Of a stretch of 64,000 bases of DNA, positions 16,511 through 24,921 are shown piece by piece. Position numbers and translations under genes: made by a program. Every line of letters begins with the position of its first letter. The stretch's first letter is position 1. Source of the stretch: Catalinimonas alkaloidigena (GTDB lineage: Bacteria > Bacteroidota > Bacteroidia > Cytophagales > Flexibacteraceae); contig NZ_FNFO01000003.1 of NCBI RefSeq assembly GCF_900100765.1, positions 1 through 64,000 of the forward strand. The letters run 5' to 3'. The notes beneath the pieces are model-generated. The model was not told the origin of the DNA, ran no database searches, and saw nothing but the letters and a program-made list of their open reading frames with translations.

Positions 16511-16927
16511 TTAAATTGATCCTCTTCTTACTACTAGAAATAGACCGATTACTGAAAGACCTAACTGAGCTAAAAATATATGATAGTAATACGCATTATT
16601 AAGACTCTTATTTAAGGCAGACGACAATAAATTGCTTTCTCCATATGCATGCATCAATAGCCATATTGCCGTAAGAGAGAATATTTTTACACAAAAGTAA
16701 AGTGCTATATAATGAAGCAGAGATGTATACCAATTACGTCTATTAAAAAACAGAACTGTGAAAACAACTGATAAGAGAAATACAAAACCTTCGATACCTA
16801 TTGAATTAATTCCTCCATTTGCAAGCATTGTTGTATCATTTATGGGCTTAGTATAACTCAAAAAGAGTGACACTAGAAAAGTAGCTAGCAATGCGCCAAA
16901 GAGATATACTACTTTATAATTTTCCAC
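16511..16927 (-). CDS. small membrane protein of unknown function, AT-rich
   Basis: A 138-residue protein with four predicted membrane helices (about 5-25, 45-63, 68-95 and 113-133). I do not recognise a family. Its codons are strikingly AT-rich compared with every neighbour, and the 100-150 bp downstream of it share this composition, which suggests acquisition from another source. It begins 8 bp after the tetR stop and would be co-transcribed with tetR. The segment is bracketed by a 25-bp direct repeat from the tetR 3' end. It may protect the cell or assist the exporter, but nothing in the sequence shows this. Confidence 0.65.
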   Translation of the reverse strand: MENYKVVYLFGALLATFLVSLFLSYTKPINDTTMLANGGINSIGIEGFVFLLSVVFTVLFFNRRNWYTSLLHYIALYFCVKIFSLTAIWLLMHAYGESNLLSSALNKSLNNAYYYHIFLAQLGLSVIGLFLVVRRGSI

Positions 16928-16935
16928 AAGCTGAT

Positions 16936-17556
16936 CTAATCCTTATTTGGCTGTAGTCCCCGGATGATGAACTCCGCGACTTCTGTACGCCGGAGGTCCA
17001 TTTCCTTTTTGAAGGCGGCCTTGTCCAATGAGAACAGCAACTGCAACAAGGGACGCCCCAGAAACGGGAATACACAAAGCGAAATGATATTCATAAGCAA
17101 CTGTGGCACCGTAATGGGCACGATCTGGCCCTGAGCGACCGCTTCGTCGATTTGCCGCTGCAACGTGGCCAACGCAATTTTCTCGACGGGAACGATGTGC
17201 GCAGCAAAGTGTTCGGGGTTGCGGTTGATCTCGTTGATGATGAAGATAGGCAGGTAGCTGTTGAGTGACAGGAAGGTGATATAGGTATCGACCACCCGGC
17301 GAATCTTCTCAAACAAGTCTACCTCGTCGTTCATCACCTGGGTGAGGCGCGGCAGCATCACCTTCACCGCCCGACCGATGATCTGCTGGAACAATTTGTC
17401 TTTGCTCCGGAAATAATAATGCAAAAGCGCTTTGTTGATGCCCGCCCGGTCGGCAATCTCCTGCATCCGTGCCCCATCGAGTCCTTTTTGTAGGAACACC
17501 TCGTGCGCCGCTTCCAGAATCCGCTCTTCCGTATTGGCTTTGTCTGTCTCTGCCAT
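16936..17556 (-). CDS. TetR/AcrR family transcriptional regulator
   Basis: A 206-residue repressor. The N-terminal helix-turn-helix runs from about residue 8 to 55 (ERILEAAHEVFLQKGLDG, then ADRAGINKALLHYYFRSKDKL). The remainder is the all-helical ligand-binding and dimer domain. The start is set at Met 17556. A longer frame from 17595 exists but would run through the palindromic operator at 17570-17587. It is probably autoregulated and controls the efflux operon, as CecR controls ybhFSR in E. coli, though the inducer is unknown. Confidence 0.9.
   Translation of the reverse strand: MAETDKANTEERILEAAHEVFLQKGLDGARMQEIADRAGINKALLHYYFRSKDKLFQQIIGRAVKVMLPRLTQVMNDEVDLFEKIRRVVDTYITFLSLNSYLPIFIINEINRNPEHFAAHIVPVEKIALATLQRQIDEAVAQGQIVPITVPQLLMNIISLCVFPFLGRPLLQLLFSLDKAAFKKEMDLRRTEVAEFIIRGLQPNKD
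16949..16973. repeat. 25-bp direct repeat, copy inside the tetR 3' end
   Basis: This 25-bp segment inside the last codons of tetR matches 16385-16409 at 23 of 25 positions, in the same orientation, 564 bp away. The two copies enclose the AT-rich membrane-protein gene. The arrangement resembles an insertion that rebuilt the end of the target gene, or a duplication followed by deletion. Confidence 0.85.
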
Positions 17557-17569
17557 CTTTACCTTTTGG

Positions 17570-17587
17570 ATTAACCATTTGGTTAAT
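17570..17587. promoter_or_regulatory. TetR-type operator in front of tetR
   Basis: ATTAACCATTTGGTTAAT is a perfect palindrome with 8-bp arms and a 2-bp centre, ending 14 bp upstream of the tetR start at 17556. The matching site at 16344 in front of tolC supports a common binding protein, most likely the TetR encoded here. Confidence 0.8.
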
Positions 17588-17642
17588 GCATGCAACTACG
17601 CTTATTCTTCCGGAAAATACAACTACCAAGAAAGTTTTTTAT

Positions 17643-18422
17643 TCAGCGCACGTCCAGACGGCGTACGTCCCAGTAGCCTAACACGGTAAAAACGGCGAAA
17701 TACAGCAGGCTGAGAAGTTCGACGGTGCTGACCGGCCCCCACTGCAACGCGGAAAACTCGCCGCGATACACGCGGGTGTAGAGCAACGGGTAGGCATACG
17801 GAAAGTAGAGTACCAGCGCACTACTTTTCGCCAGGAGAGTCGCGGCCACAAACCCGATGACGCCTGCACCCAATGCCACCACAAAACTGCGGAACCGGAT
17901 GCTGATCCAGTATTGAATCGCCAGCAGCCCCAGCATCGAAACAACAGTTTTGAAACCGAGCGCGAACACCTGTCCGAAGTCTGGCCACGCGTGCAGCAAG
18001 CCGCTTTCGGGACGGACAAGGCCGGTGAGGAGTCCGGCGACGAGCATACCCATAATAAAATAGAGGTGGGCCGCGGCGAACAGCAGCGCGATGTACACCA
18101 GTTTGGACACGTACAAATCCCACCGCGAAACGCCCAGCGCGTATAAGTGTTTCCACATCGCGCCCGCGTGTTCCTGGTAAGCCACGAGGCTGGCGATGAT
18201 GATTACGAACAGCGGCAGAAGTATGAAATCGGTTCCGGCGTAGAACGCATCGATCCAGGCACGCCAGGGCGATTCGGACGTCGGCACGACGGCGTGACCG
18301 AACAGTTGCAGCATCCACAGCACCACCAGCACGCAGGTCGTGCCCACGGCGGCCAGCCAGAACGCAAACGAGTTTTTTCCTTTCAGAATTTCGGCTCGCA
18401 GGCTAGTGCGGAAGTGGAACAT
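17643..18422 (-). CDS. ABC-2 family transporter permease
   Basis: A 259-residue membrane protein with six hydrophobic segments (about 20-40, 58-80, 105-130, 150-170, 178-200 and 225-250). The region GAMWKHLYALGVSRWDLYVSK after TM2 matches the coupling region of bacitracin/lantibiotic-type ABC-2 permeases. Its start lies 20 bp inside the end of the ATPase gene, so the two are translationally coupled. Together they form a simple exporter that may confer resistance to a peptide or lipid-active compound. Confidence 0.75.
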   Translation of the reverse strand: MFHFRTSLRAEILKGKNSFAFWLAAVGTTCVLVVLWMLQLFGHAVVPTSESPWRAWIDAFYAGTDFILLPLFVIIIASLVAYQEHAGAMWKHLYALGVSRWDLYVSKLVYIALLFAAAHLYFIMGMLVAGLLTGLVRPESGLLHAWPDFGQVFALGFKTVVSMLGLLAIQYWISIRFRSFVVALGAGVIGFVAATLLAKSSALVLYFPYAYPLLYTRVYRGEFSALQWGPVSTVELLSLLYFAVFTVLGYWDVRRLDVR

Positions 18423-19329
18423 CGGCGGGTTGATTCAGGCGTAAGTAGATGGATTCCAGTGTGTCTTCCTGCGGACTGACGCGGTAAATGTCGAGGGACT
18501 GGGCGCGCAACAGGTCGATCGCGCGGGTGATAGCAGCGGGTTCGGGAACACAGAAGGAAGACGAATCTTGACGCACCTCGATTCCCGCTGCGGCCAGGAC
18601 ACGCCATGCCGTTTCGTTGTCGCTGGTCTGCAGCACGACTTCCTGATGTGGTCCCTGTTGTTGTTTCAGCGCTGCCACCGATCCCTGGTATAATAGCGCG
18701 CCCTGCCGGACAATGCCGACGTGCGTGCAGGTCAATTCTATTTCGTGCAGCAGGTGGCTCGATAAGAGAATGGTCTTGTGGTGCTGCTGATGCAATCGAC
18801 CGATGAGGTTCCGCATGTCGATGATGCCTTCCGGGTCCAGGCCGTTGGTCGGTTCGTCCAGCACCAGCAGCTCAGGATCGGGCAGCAAGGCCAGCGCCAC
18901 GCCCAGCCGTTGCTTCATGCCGGTCGAGTACTGCCGCACGGTTTTGTCGGCAGCGGCCTGCAACTGCACCATCGCCAGCACCTCGTCGACGCGGGCGGGC
19001 GGCAGATGACGGTACAGACACGTGACGCGCAGGTTGTCGCGCCCGGAAAGGTGTGGATAGAGCGGCGGATCTTCGATCAACAGACCGGTGCGCGGGTACA
19101 CCGCCAACCGAGCTTCCGGAAGCGCCTGGCCAAACAAGCGCACCGTGCCGGCGTCGGGACGAAGCAGGCCCGTCATCAGTTTCAGGAGCGTCGACTTCCC
19201 GGCGCCGTTGTGGCCGAGCAAGCCGAAGGTAACGCCCTGCGGAATGTACAGTGATACGTCCCGTATCGTTGGCAATGGCTGCCGGGAATACGCAAAGCGG
19301 AGGTGGTCTGTCTCGACGACGTCGGCCAA
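18403..19329 (-). CDS. ABC transporter ATP-binding protein (BcrA/NatA-like)
   Basis: A 308-residue ATPase with Walker A GHNGAGKSTLL, signature STGMKQRL, Walker B LLVLDEPTNGLDPEG and H-loop LSSHLLHEIE. The C-terminal ~80 residues after the ATPase core resemble the extension of BcrA-type proteins. The start is uncertain. I place it at TTG 19329 (LADVVETDHLRF), because the in-frame extension to 19419 has no family resemblance. It is the partner of the overlapping permease. Confidence 0.85.
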   Translation of the reverse strand: MADVVETDHLRFAYSRQPLPTIRDVSLYIPQGVTFGLLGHNGAGKSTLLKLMTGLLRPDAGTVRLFGQALPEARLAVYPRTGLLIEDPPLYPHLSGRDNLRVTCLYRHLPPARVDEVLAMVQLQAAADKTVRQYSTGMKQRLGVALALLPDPELLVLDEPTNGLDPEGIIDMRNLIGRLHQQHHKTILLSSHLLHEIELTCTHVGIVRQGALLYQGSVAALKQQQGPHQEVVLQTSDNETAWRVLAAAGIEVRQDSSSFCVPEPAAITRAIDLLRAQSLDIYRVSPQEDTLESIYLRLNQPADVPLPH

Positions 19330-19511
19330 AATGCAACGATTTAAGGTTCTGAAAATAAGGAATCTACACGGAAAGCCTGGCCCTGTTGCGTGCTCTATCC
19401 CAAAAGCTTTTCTGCACAAAAGAGTCCCTCCCTACAAGAGGTAGGTAATCGGCCAAAAGACGATTTTTTCCAGCGACCCGCCTGTTACTTTTAACTGCTG
19501 AGAAGTTCACT

Positions 19512-20129
19512 ATGAAATACTTCACCCTTTTTCTTCTGGCACTAAGCCTGGCCGGGTCTGCCGCGGCGCAAGACATTGTCGACAAGATGGCCGACGCGGC
19601 CTGTGCGTGTTCGTCGGCAATTCAATCGGACGATCCGGAAACGGTGCAGATGGAATTCGGGATGTGCATCCTGAAAGCGGCCCAGCCCTATGCCAAAGTG
19701 CTCCAGAAAAAATATGGCATCGATTTTACGCACATCGACCAGACCACCGGCGAAAAATTAGGCCGCCTCATCGGCATGCGCATGGTGGCCCGCTGTCCTG
19801 ATTTGACCGCCAAGCTCATGCAACAGGCCGAGGAGCCGGCAACCGGCGGACAGACCGCGGCGGTAGCGTCCGCGCATACCCTGACGGGCAAACTGGTCGA
19901 CATTGCACACGAGCAGTTCGTGACGTTTCACGTACAAAGTCCCGACGGCAAAATCACCAAAGTGTTGTGGCTTAGCTTCTTTCCCAATTCCAACGCTCTG
20001 ATGAACGATTACGGACGGCTGTTGCAAAAACAGGTGACCATTCAATACCAGGAAGAAGAATTCTACAACCCCCGGCTCGGCGAGTACACGCCCACCAAAA
20101 TCATTACGGCCCTGCAACCGGAAGACTAA
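19512..20129 (+). CDS. secreted protein of unknown function
   Basis: A 205-residue protein with a clear signal peptide (residues 1-20, ending SAAAQ). The mature N-terminal half is helical, with a CACS motif near residue 33, a further Cys near 53 and Cys95 in MVARCPDL, so disulfides are possible. The C-terminal ~80 residues look like a small beta-domain (TGKLVDIAHEQFVTFHVQSP). I do not recognise a family. It stands alone, divergent from the ABC exporter. A TACTTTTA box at 19486-19493 could be a -7 promoter element. Confidence 0.75.
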   Translation: MKYFTLFLLALSLAGSAAAQDIVDKMADAACACSSAIQSDDPETVQMEFGMCILKAAQPYAKVLQKKYGIDFTHIDQTTGEKLGRLIGMRMVARCPDLTAKLMQQAEEPATGGQTAAVASAHTLTGKLVDIAHEQFVTFHVQSPDGKITKVLWLSFFPNSNALMNDYGRLLQKQVTIQYQEEEFYNPRLGEYTPTKIITALQPED

Positions 20130-20184
20130 GTAGGTCACGCTCTACGACGCTTAAGCACCTCGCCTCCCTCCGACTCGTAGCCGT

Positions 20185-21105
20185 CTACACCTTGAACTGG
20201 TCGACCGTGGCGTAGGCTTCAATCAGCGCCTGTTCGCCCGCCTTGCCAGGTTTGGAATTGCCGTGCTCCATGCCCATCACGCCCCGATAGCCTTTCTCGT
20301 AAATGTGCTGAAACACGTTTTTGTAGTTGATTTCGCCCGTGGTTGGTTCTTTTCGGCCCGGATTGTCACCGATCTGAAAATACGCGATTTCGTCCCACGT
20401 CCAGTCGATGTTCTGAATCAAGTGTCCTTCGTTTTTCTGCATGTGGTAGATGTCGTACAGAATTTTGCACGACGGACTGCCGACTCCTTTGCAGATCATG
20501 TACGTCTGGTCCGACGTCCGCAAGAACAGATCGGGGGTGTCGCTCAGCGGTTCCAGCACCATCACCAGTCCGTGCGGCTCCAGAATTTCGGCCCCGCGGC
20601 GCAGTGCCTCGATCACATGGCCGGTCTGTACGCCGATCGGAATGCGGCGCTCAAAATCGCCCGGCACCACGGTCATCCACTTTGCGTTGACACGTTTGGC
20701 CACTTCTACCGCCCGTTTGCAACCACTCAGAAAAATATCGAGGTGTTCTTTCTTCCCGGCGGCCAGGGTGTTTTGCCCATTCCCCCCTTTGTCGATCACA
20801 AATACGCCCATCGTCATGCCCAGGTCGCGCATGGTCTTGGCGATCTTCTCCTGCATTTCGACCGGGCGGCCCATCATGCCGTTGTCTTCCCAGGCAGTAA
20901 AGCCCTGATCGGCCGCAAATTTGAGTTGGTCGATCAGATCTTCCCCCGCACTTTCTTTAAACATGCCAAAGTGAGGCGCGTATTGCATCTGGAATTTGCG
21001 CTTGGCGTTAGGCGCAGCCGTGGCGTGGAGAGTGGGGCCGGTCGCGGCCAGCATGGCGGCAGAAGCGGCGACAGAGCTTTTCATGACAAAGTCTCGACGG
21101 TTCAT
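20185..21105 (-). CDS. Tat-exported TIM-barrel isomerase-like protein
   Basis: A 306-residue protein of the AP-endonuclease-2/hydroxypyruvate-isomerase-like superfamily. It starts MNRRDF with a twin-arginine motif and a hydrophobic stretch (about 9-30), so folded export by Tat is likely. The barrel has the MQYAPHFGMF start and later metal-site-type motifs (VVPGDFERR, VLEPLSDTPD, YDIYHMQ, QIGDNPGRKEPTTGEINY). The closest known relatives are hydroxypyruvate isomerases and sugar-phosphate isomerase-like proteins. Start 21105 is chosen because the upstream frame is not protein-like. Confidence 0.8.
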   Translation of the reverse strand: MNRRDFVMKSSVAASAAMLAATGPTLHATAAPNAKRKFQMQYAPHFGMFKESAGEDLIDQLKFAADQGFTAWEDNGMMGRPVEMQEKIAKTMRDLGMTMGVFVIDKGGNGQNTLAAGKKEHLDIFLSGCKRAVEVAKRVNAKWMTVVPGDFERRIPIGVQTGHVIEALRRGAEILEPHGLVMVLEPLSDTPDLFLRTSDQTYMICKGVGSPSCKILYDIYHMQKNEGHLIQNIDWTWDEIAYFQIGDNPGRKEPTTGEINYKNVFQHIYEKGYRGVMGMEHGNSKPGKAGEQALIEAYATVDQFKV

Positions 21106-21227
21106 AGGTGGGGAGGTCAGGGGGTGAATGATCTGCCGCCAAAGTACGGGCTTCCGCCGGAAAACAAAAAACCTCCGCACCACAAAAGGCCACGCAGGCG
21201 ATGTCCACAAGGTAGTGAGAGAGCGAC

Positions 21228-21797
21228 TTAAAACCGGAACCCGCCGTGGAAACCCAGAAACCAGACCTCGTCGCCGGTGGCGTATTTCTGAAAGGAGGCT
21301 TTGGCTCCCGCCATCCACCGGTCGGAAACGCGGGCAGCATAATTGACGGCTACCGTGTAGCCCAGGCCCCACTCGTGGCGGCGGGCGTGGTGGTCTACGC
21401 GCATTTCCTCGCCGTCGGGCAGCAGGATGTACTCAATTTTTTCGAGGTAATGTTCGGAGATGTAGCGACGCGAAAGGCCCGCCCCGATCTGCACTTCCGA
21501 CTGGCGCGATAACTCGAACGGCATGTAGCCCGTAAGGTCCAACGACAGCGCCGAGGCTTCAAAATAGTCTTCGGCGTATGGGGCGCGCCCGGCGTAGGCA
21601 AAACTGAGCGAGGGGGCAATCCGTAGAAAAGGAAGGATCGGGCGGCTGTACTCGTTATAAAACAAAAAGCCCGTCAGGCCACCGCGTTCGAAGTAGACCG
21701 GCCCGGCCCCTGCCCGAAAGACTTGTGTAGCGATTTGTGCGTGTAGGGAGCTCCCGATCAGCAGAATCAGCGGCAAAAGCAGCATGTGTTTGCGCAT
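21228..21797 (-). CDS. small outer-membrane beta-barrel-like protein, unknown
   Basis: A 189-residue protein with a signal peptide (1-20, ending LHAQ). The rest alternates short aromatic and polar strands, with repeated Tyr and Phe, and ends in GFHGGFRF; the terminal Phe is typical of outer-membrane barrels. I cannot name a family. It lies between a Tat-exported enzyme and the divergent tsaE gene. Confidence 0.7.
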   Translation of the reverse strand: MRKHMLLLPLILLIGSSLHAQIATQVFRAGAGPVYFERGGLTGFLFYNEYSRPILPFLRIAPSLSFAYAGRAPYAEDYFEASALSLDLTGYMPFELSRQSEVQIGAGLSRRYISEHYLEKIEYILLPDGEEMRVDHHARRHEWGLGYTVAVNYAARVSDRWMAGAKASFQKYATGDEVWFLGFHGGFRF

Positions 21798-21946
21798 AGG
21801 CTGGGCTTTGCTCTAAATTTACATTTTTCGTGAGAAAAACGGCACCGTCCATCGCATTTTTCCGAAACCGCATCGGAGGCGGATTCGCCTTTTCGAGTGG
21901 ATATTGTAGGCTTTTTGCTACTTTTATCTGCTCAAACTCAGAGCAT

Positions 21947-22393
21947 ATGCAGATTTACTGCCCTTCGTTGGAAGAGCTGCCCCAGGCAACGCGTGAACTG
22001 CTGGCCTGGGCCGACGAAAACGATCGGACAAACGTCCGCGTTTGGACTTTTGAAGGAGACTTGGGTGCCGGCAAGACCACGCTGATTCAGGAGATTTGCC
22101 GCCAGCAAGGCGTTACGGATCGCGTCAGCAGTCCTTCGTTTGCTTTGGTGAACGAATACCAACGGGCCGACGGGATGCCCGTTTACCATTTTGACTTCTA
22201 TCGGATCGAAAGCGAAGAAGAAGCGGTTGATATTGGAACAGAAGAATACTTTGAATCCGGTACGCTATGCCTGGTCGAATGGCCCTCACGCATTCCCCAT
22301 CTGTTGCCCCCTCAACACCTTAAAATCAGTATTTCCGTAGACACGATGGCAGACGCCACACACCACGCGCGTATCTATACCCTGTCAGCATGA
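21947..22393 (+). CDS. tsaE: tRNA threonylcarbamoyladenosine biosynthesis ATPase TsaE
   Basis: A 148-residue P-loop protein with GDLGAGKTT (37-45), SPSFALVNEY and the YHFDFYRI/EWPSR motifs diagnostic of TsaE. It drives the TsaBD complex that installs t6A at position 37 of ANN-decoding tRNAs. Start ATG 21947 matches the family N-terminus. The stop overlaps the ald start by four bases (ATGA), a pairing often seen in Bacteroidota. A TACTTTTA box at 21919-21926 could be its -7 element. Confidence 0.95.
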   Translation: MQIYCPSLEELPQATRELLAWADENDRTNVRVWTFEGDLGAGKTTLIQEICRQQGVTDRVSSPSFALVNEYQRADGMPVYHFDFYRIESEEEAVDIGTEEYFESGTLCLVEWPSRIPHLLPPQHLKISISVDTMADATHHARIYTLSA

Positions 22394-23625
22394 ACATCAA
22401 GGACGCCAAGATCAGGTCCGGTCTGGAGGAGCTCGTCAAAGGGCAATCTCTCTATCCTCAGGAACAGCTTTTCCGCCTCGAAGAGTCGAAAAACTCGCTG
22501 GAAATCGGCATACCGAAAGAAGTCACCGAAGTAGAAAACCGTGTTGCTCTGACGCCCGACGCCGTGCGGGTGCTGGTGAACAACGGCCACCAGGTCAACG
22601 TTGAAGCCGACGCCGGCAAACGCTCGCGGTTCAGCGACAACGAATACAGCGAAGCGGGCGCTCGCATTGTGTACGACTCGCGCGAGGTGCTGGCTTCGGA
22701 AATTGTGCTGACGGTTTCGCCCCCGACGCTGGAAGAGATCGGCCACATGAAACCCGGCCACGTCCTGATTTCGTCGTTACAGGCACACCGCCGCAACACC
22801 AGTTTTGTGCAGGCCATCAACGCCAAGCGCATCACGGCCCTCGCGTACGAGTTTCTGGAAGATCAGGTGGGCGGCATCCCGATCATGCGGGCCATGAGCG
22901 AAATCGCCGGCAGCACGGTCATGCTCATCGCCGCCGAATACCTGAGCAGCCTTAACAACGGACGCGGCATCATCCTCGGAGGCATTACGGGCGTCCCGCC
23001 GACCAACGTGCTCATTCTGGGCGCAGGCACGGTGTCTGAATACGCCGCCCGTACGGCGCTGGGGCTGGGGGCCGACGTGAAGATTTTCGACAACCACATC
23101 TACAAGATGCGGCGCATCAAACAGGAACTGGGGCAGCAGCTGTTTACGTCCACCATCCACGCGGGAACGCTGATGGATGCCATTCGTCGGACCGATGTGC
23201 TGATTACGGCCATTCGCAGCGAAGAGGGCCAGTCGCCGATGGTGGTGACCGAAGAGATGGTGATGAACATGCGCCCCGGCTCGGTGATCATCGACGTGAG
23301 CATCGACCAGGGGGGCTGTGTGGAAACCTCGCGCCCTACGACGCACGACGAGCCGATCTTCGTGAAACACGACGTGATCCATTACTGCGTTCCCAACATC
23401 GCCTCGCGCGTAGCCCGCACCGCTACCACGGCCCTCAGCAACATTTTCACACCGATTTTTCTGAAAGCGGCCGAAGTCGGTGGCATCGACGAGATGATCT
23501 TCGCCAAACCGTGGTTCATGCGGGGCGTGTACGCCTACCGGGGTAGCCTGACCAATGCGCAACTGGCCCGCCGTCTGCACATGAAGTACACGGACCTGAA
23601 ACTCCTAGCCGCCGCCCGGATCTAA
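22390..23625 (+). CDS. ald: alanine dehydrogenase family protein
   Basis: A 411-residue alanine dehydrogenase/transhydrogenase-type protein. About 40 N-terminal residues precede the family start IGIPKEVTEVENRVAL. The NAD-binding motif GAGTVSEYAA and the conserved SVIIDVSIDQGGCVETSRPTTH block are present. It catalyses reversible oxidative deamination of alanine to pyruvate. The N-terminal extension is common in Bacteroidota homologues. It is translated with tsaE through a 4-bp overlap, although the two functions are unrelated. Confidence 0.9.
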   Translation: MNIKDAKIRSGLEELVKGQSLYPQEQLFRLEESKNSLEIGIPKEVTEVENRVALTPDAVRVLVNNGHQVNVEADAGKRSRFSDNEYSEAGARIVYDSREVLASEIVLTVSPPTLEEIGHMKPGHVLISSLQAHRRNTSFVQAINAKRITALAYEFLEDQVGGIPIMRAMSEIAGSTVMLIAAEYLSSLNNGRGIILGGITGVPPTNVLILGAGTVSEYAARTALGLGADVKIFDNHIYKMRRIKQELGQQLFTSTIHAGTLMDAIRRTDVLITAIRSEEGQSPMVVTEEMVMNMRPGSVIIDVSIDQGGCVETSRPTTHDEPIFVKHDVIHYCVPNIASRVARTATTALSNIFTPIFLKAAEVGGIDEMIFAKPWFMRGVYAYRGSLTNAQLARRLHMKYTDLKLLAAARI

Positions 23626-23692
23626 CGCGTAGCGGTGTGTGGATGTTGAAAAGTGGTGAGGGACAAACCCGGGATCGGGTGCGCCGCTCCGG

Positions 23693-24865
23693 TTATTTCC
23701 AGAACTCGTACCACTTCTTGTCTTCCTTCTGGCGTTCTTCTTTCTTCTGTTCTTTCTTGATCTCCTTGAGTTCCTTTTTCGACACGCCCACGTCCGAAAG
23801 GTCTACGTCGTTGTCCAGTTGCGGCGCATACGCTTCGATGAAGGCGTTCTTCAGCACGTTGACAATCGTTTTCCATACGTCTACGTCCGGGTTGTTCAGT
23901 TCGCCGGAAATCGGGATTTCGGTAGCAAACTGATCTTTCGGGATGTTTTTGAAGATGAACGAAACCAGACTCACGCCCGATTCCCACAAGAGGCGGCGCG
24001 GCTTGATCGGGTCGTTTTTCAGGCTCAGCACCTGAATGTCCTTCAAAATGGGCTTGACGTACCCGGTAAACTGGTTCTCTTCCGTAGCAACTTCGGTGTA
24101 AAGATCGAGGGTTCCTTTTTCCATGTCGAAGCCGGCATAGGCCAGAAAAAAGTCGTTCAACACAGGCAGGTTTACGTTTTCGAGCGCCAGATTAATGTCG
24201 AACGGCATCGGATCTTCCAGCAACGAAAACCCACCTTCCAGGGTAATGTCGCCGTCGCCCAGCACCTGCGCCTTCGCGTGCAGGTCCGAAACCAGTTGGT
24301 TCGTCGAATCTTCGGTGTTGGTCAGGTTGGTCGCGACCAGAAACAGGTTGTTCACGGCAATGTCGACCGCGGGCTTGGTCGTGAAATTTCGGAAACGGAT
24401 CTCGCCGTTTCGAATTTCAAACCGGTTAATCGACAGCGGAAACAGCTCGTCGATGGTTTGTCGCCAGTCGGCCTCACTGGTTTCGTCACCGGCCTGCCCG
24501 TCGGCTTCGTTCGGCGCATCGACAAAGTTGACCTGCGGATGATCCAGCAAAATCTTGCCCCGAATGGCGCCGTCGAGCAGCGCAGGCCATTCGATTGCAA
24601 AATCGATTCGGTCCAGGTCGATAAATGGCACCGGCACATCGCCCTCTACTTTTTGCAGTCGCAGCGAGTCGATGCCATACGCGCCGCGGTACAACATGAT
24701 GTCCACATCGGCTACGTGGCCGGTATAGCCTTCGATGCCATCGTCCAGCACGCCGTTGAGGTAATGCTTCACGATCGAAGGCAGGGCGATGCGCAACGCA
24801 ACCAACAGTACCACCAGGACGCCCAGTGTAATCCAGGTGCGTTTACTCCACTTGCTCAGTTTCAT
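23693..24865 (-). CDS. DUF748/AsmA-like membrane-anchored protein
   Basis: A 390-residue protein with one N-terminal membrane helix (about 9-28) and a long periplasmic domain of alternating beta-segments (GYTGHVADVDIMLYRGAYG, later a DLDRIDFAIEW block), as in the DUF748 branch of the AsmA/TamB superfamily. Such proteins are linked to lipid or outer-membrane homeostasis. The C-terminal ~40 residues are a highly charged Lys/Glu helix. The start is chosen at Met 24865 directly before the membrane helix. Confidence 0.75.
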   Translation of the reverse strand: MKLSKWSKRTWITLGVLVVLLVALRIALPSIVKHYLNGVLDDGIEGYTGHVADVDIMLYRGAYGIDSLRLQKVEGDVPVPFIDLDRIDFAIEWPALLDGAIRGKILLDHPQVNFVDAPNEADGQAGDETSEADWRQTIDELFPLSINRFEIRNGEIRFRNFTTKPAVDIAVNNLFLVATNLTNTEDSTNQLVSDLHAKAQVLGDGDITLEGGFSLLEDPMPFDINLALENVNLPVLNDFFLAYAGFDMEKGTLDLYTEVATEENQFTGYVKPILKDIQVLSLKNDPIKPRRLLWESGVSLVSFIFKNIPKDQFATEIPISGELNNPDVDVWKTIVNVLKNAFIEAYAPQLDNDVDLSDVGVSKKELKEIKKEQKKEERQKEDKKWYEFWK

Positions 24866-24921
24866 GCTTGGAGTATACGTACCGACCGGGCGAAGTGTTG
24901 AACGGGCGACTAGCCCGGAAC

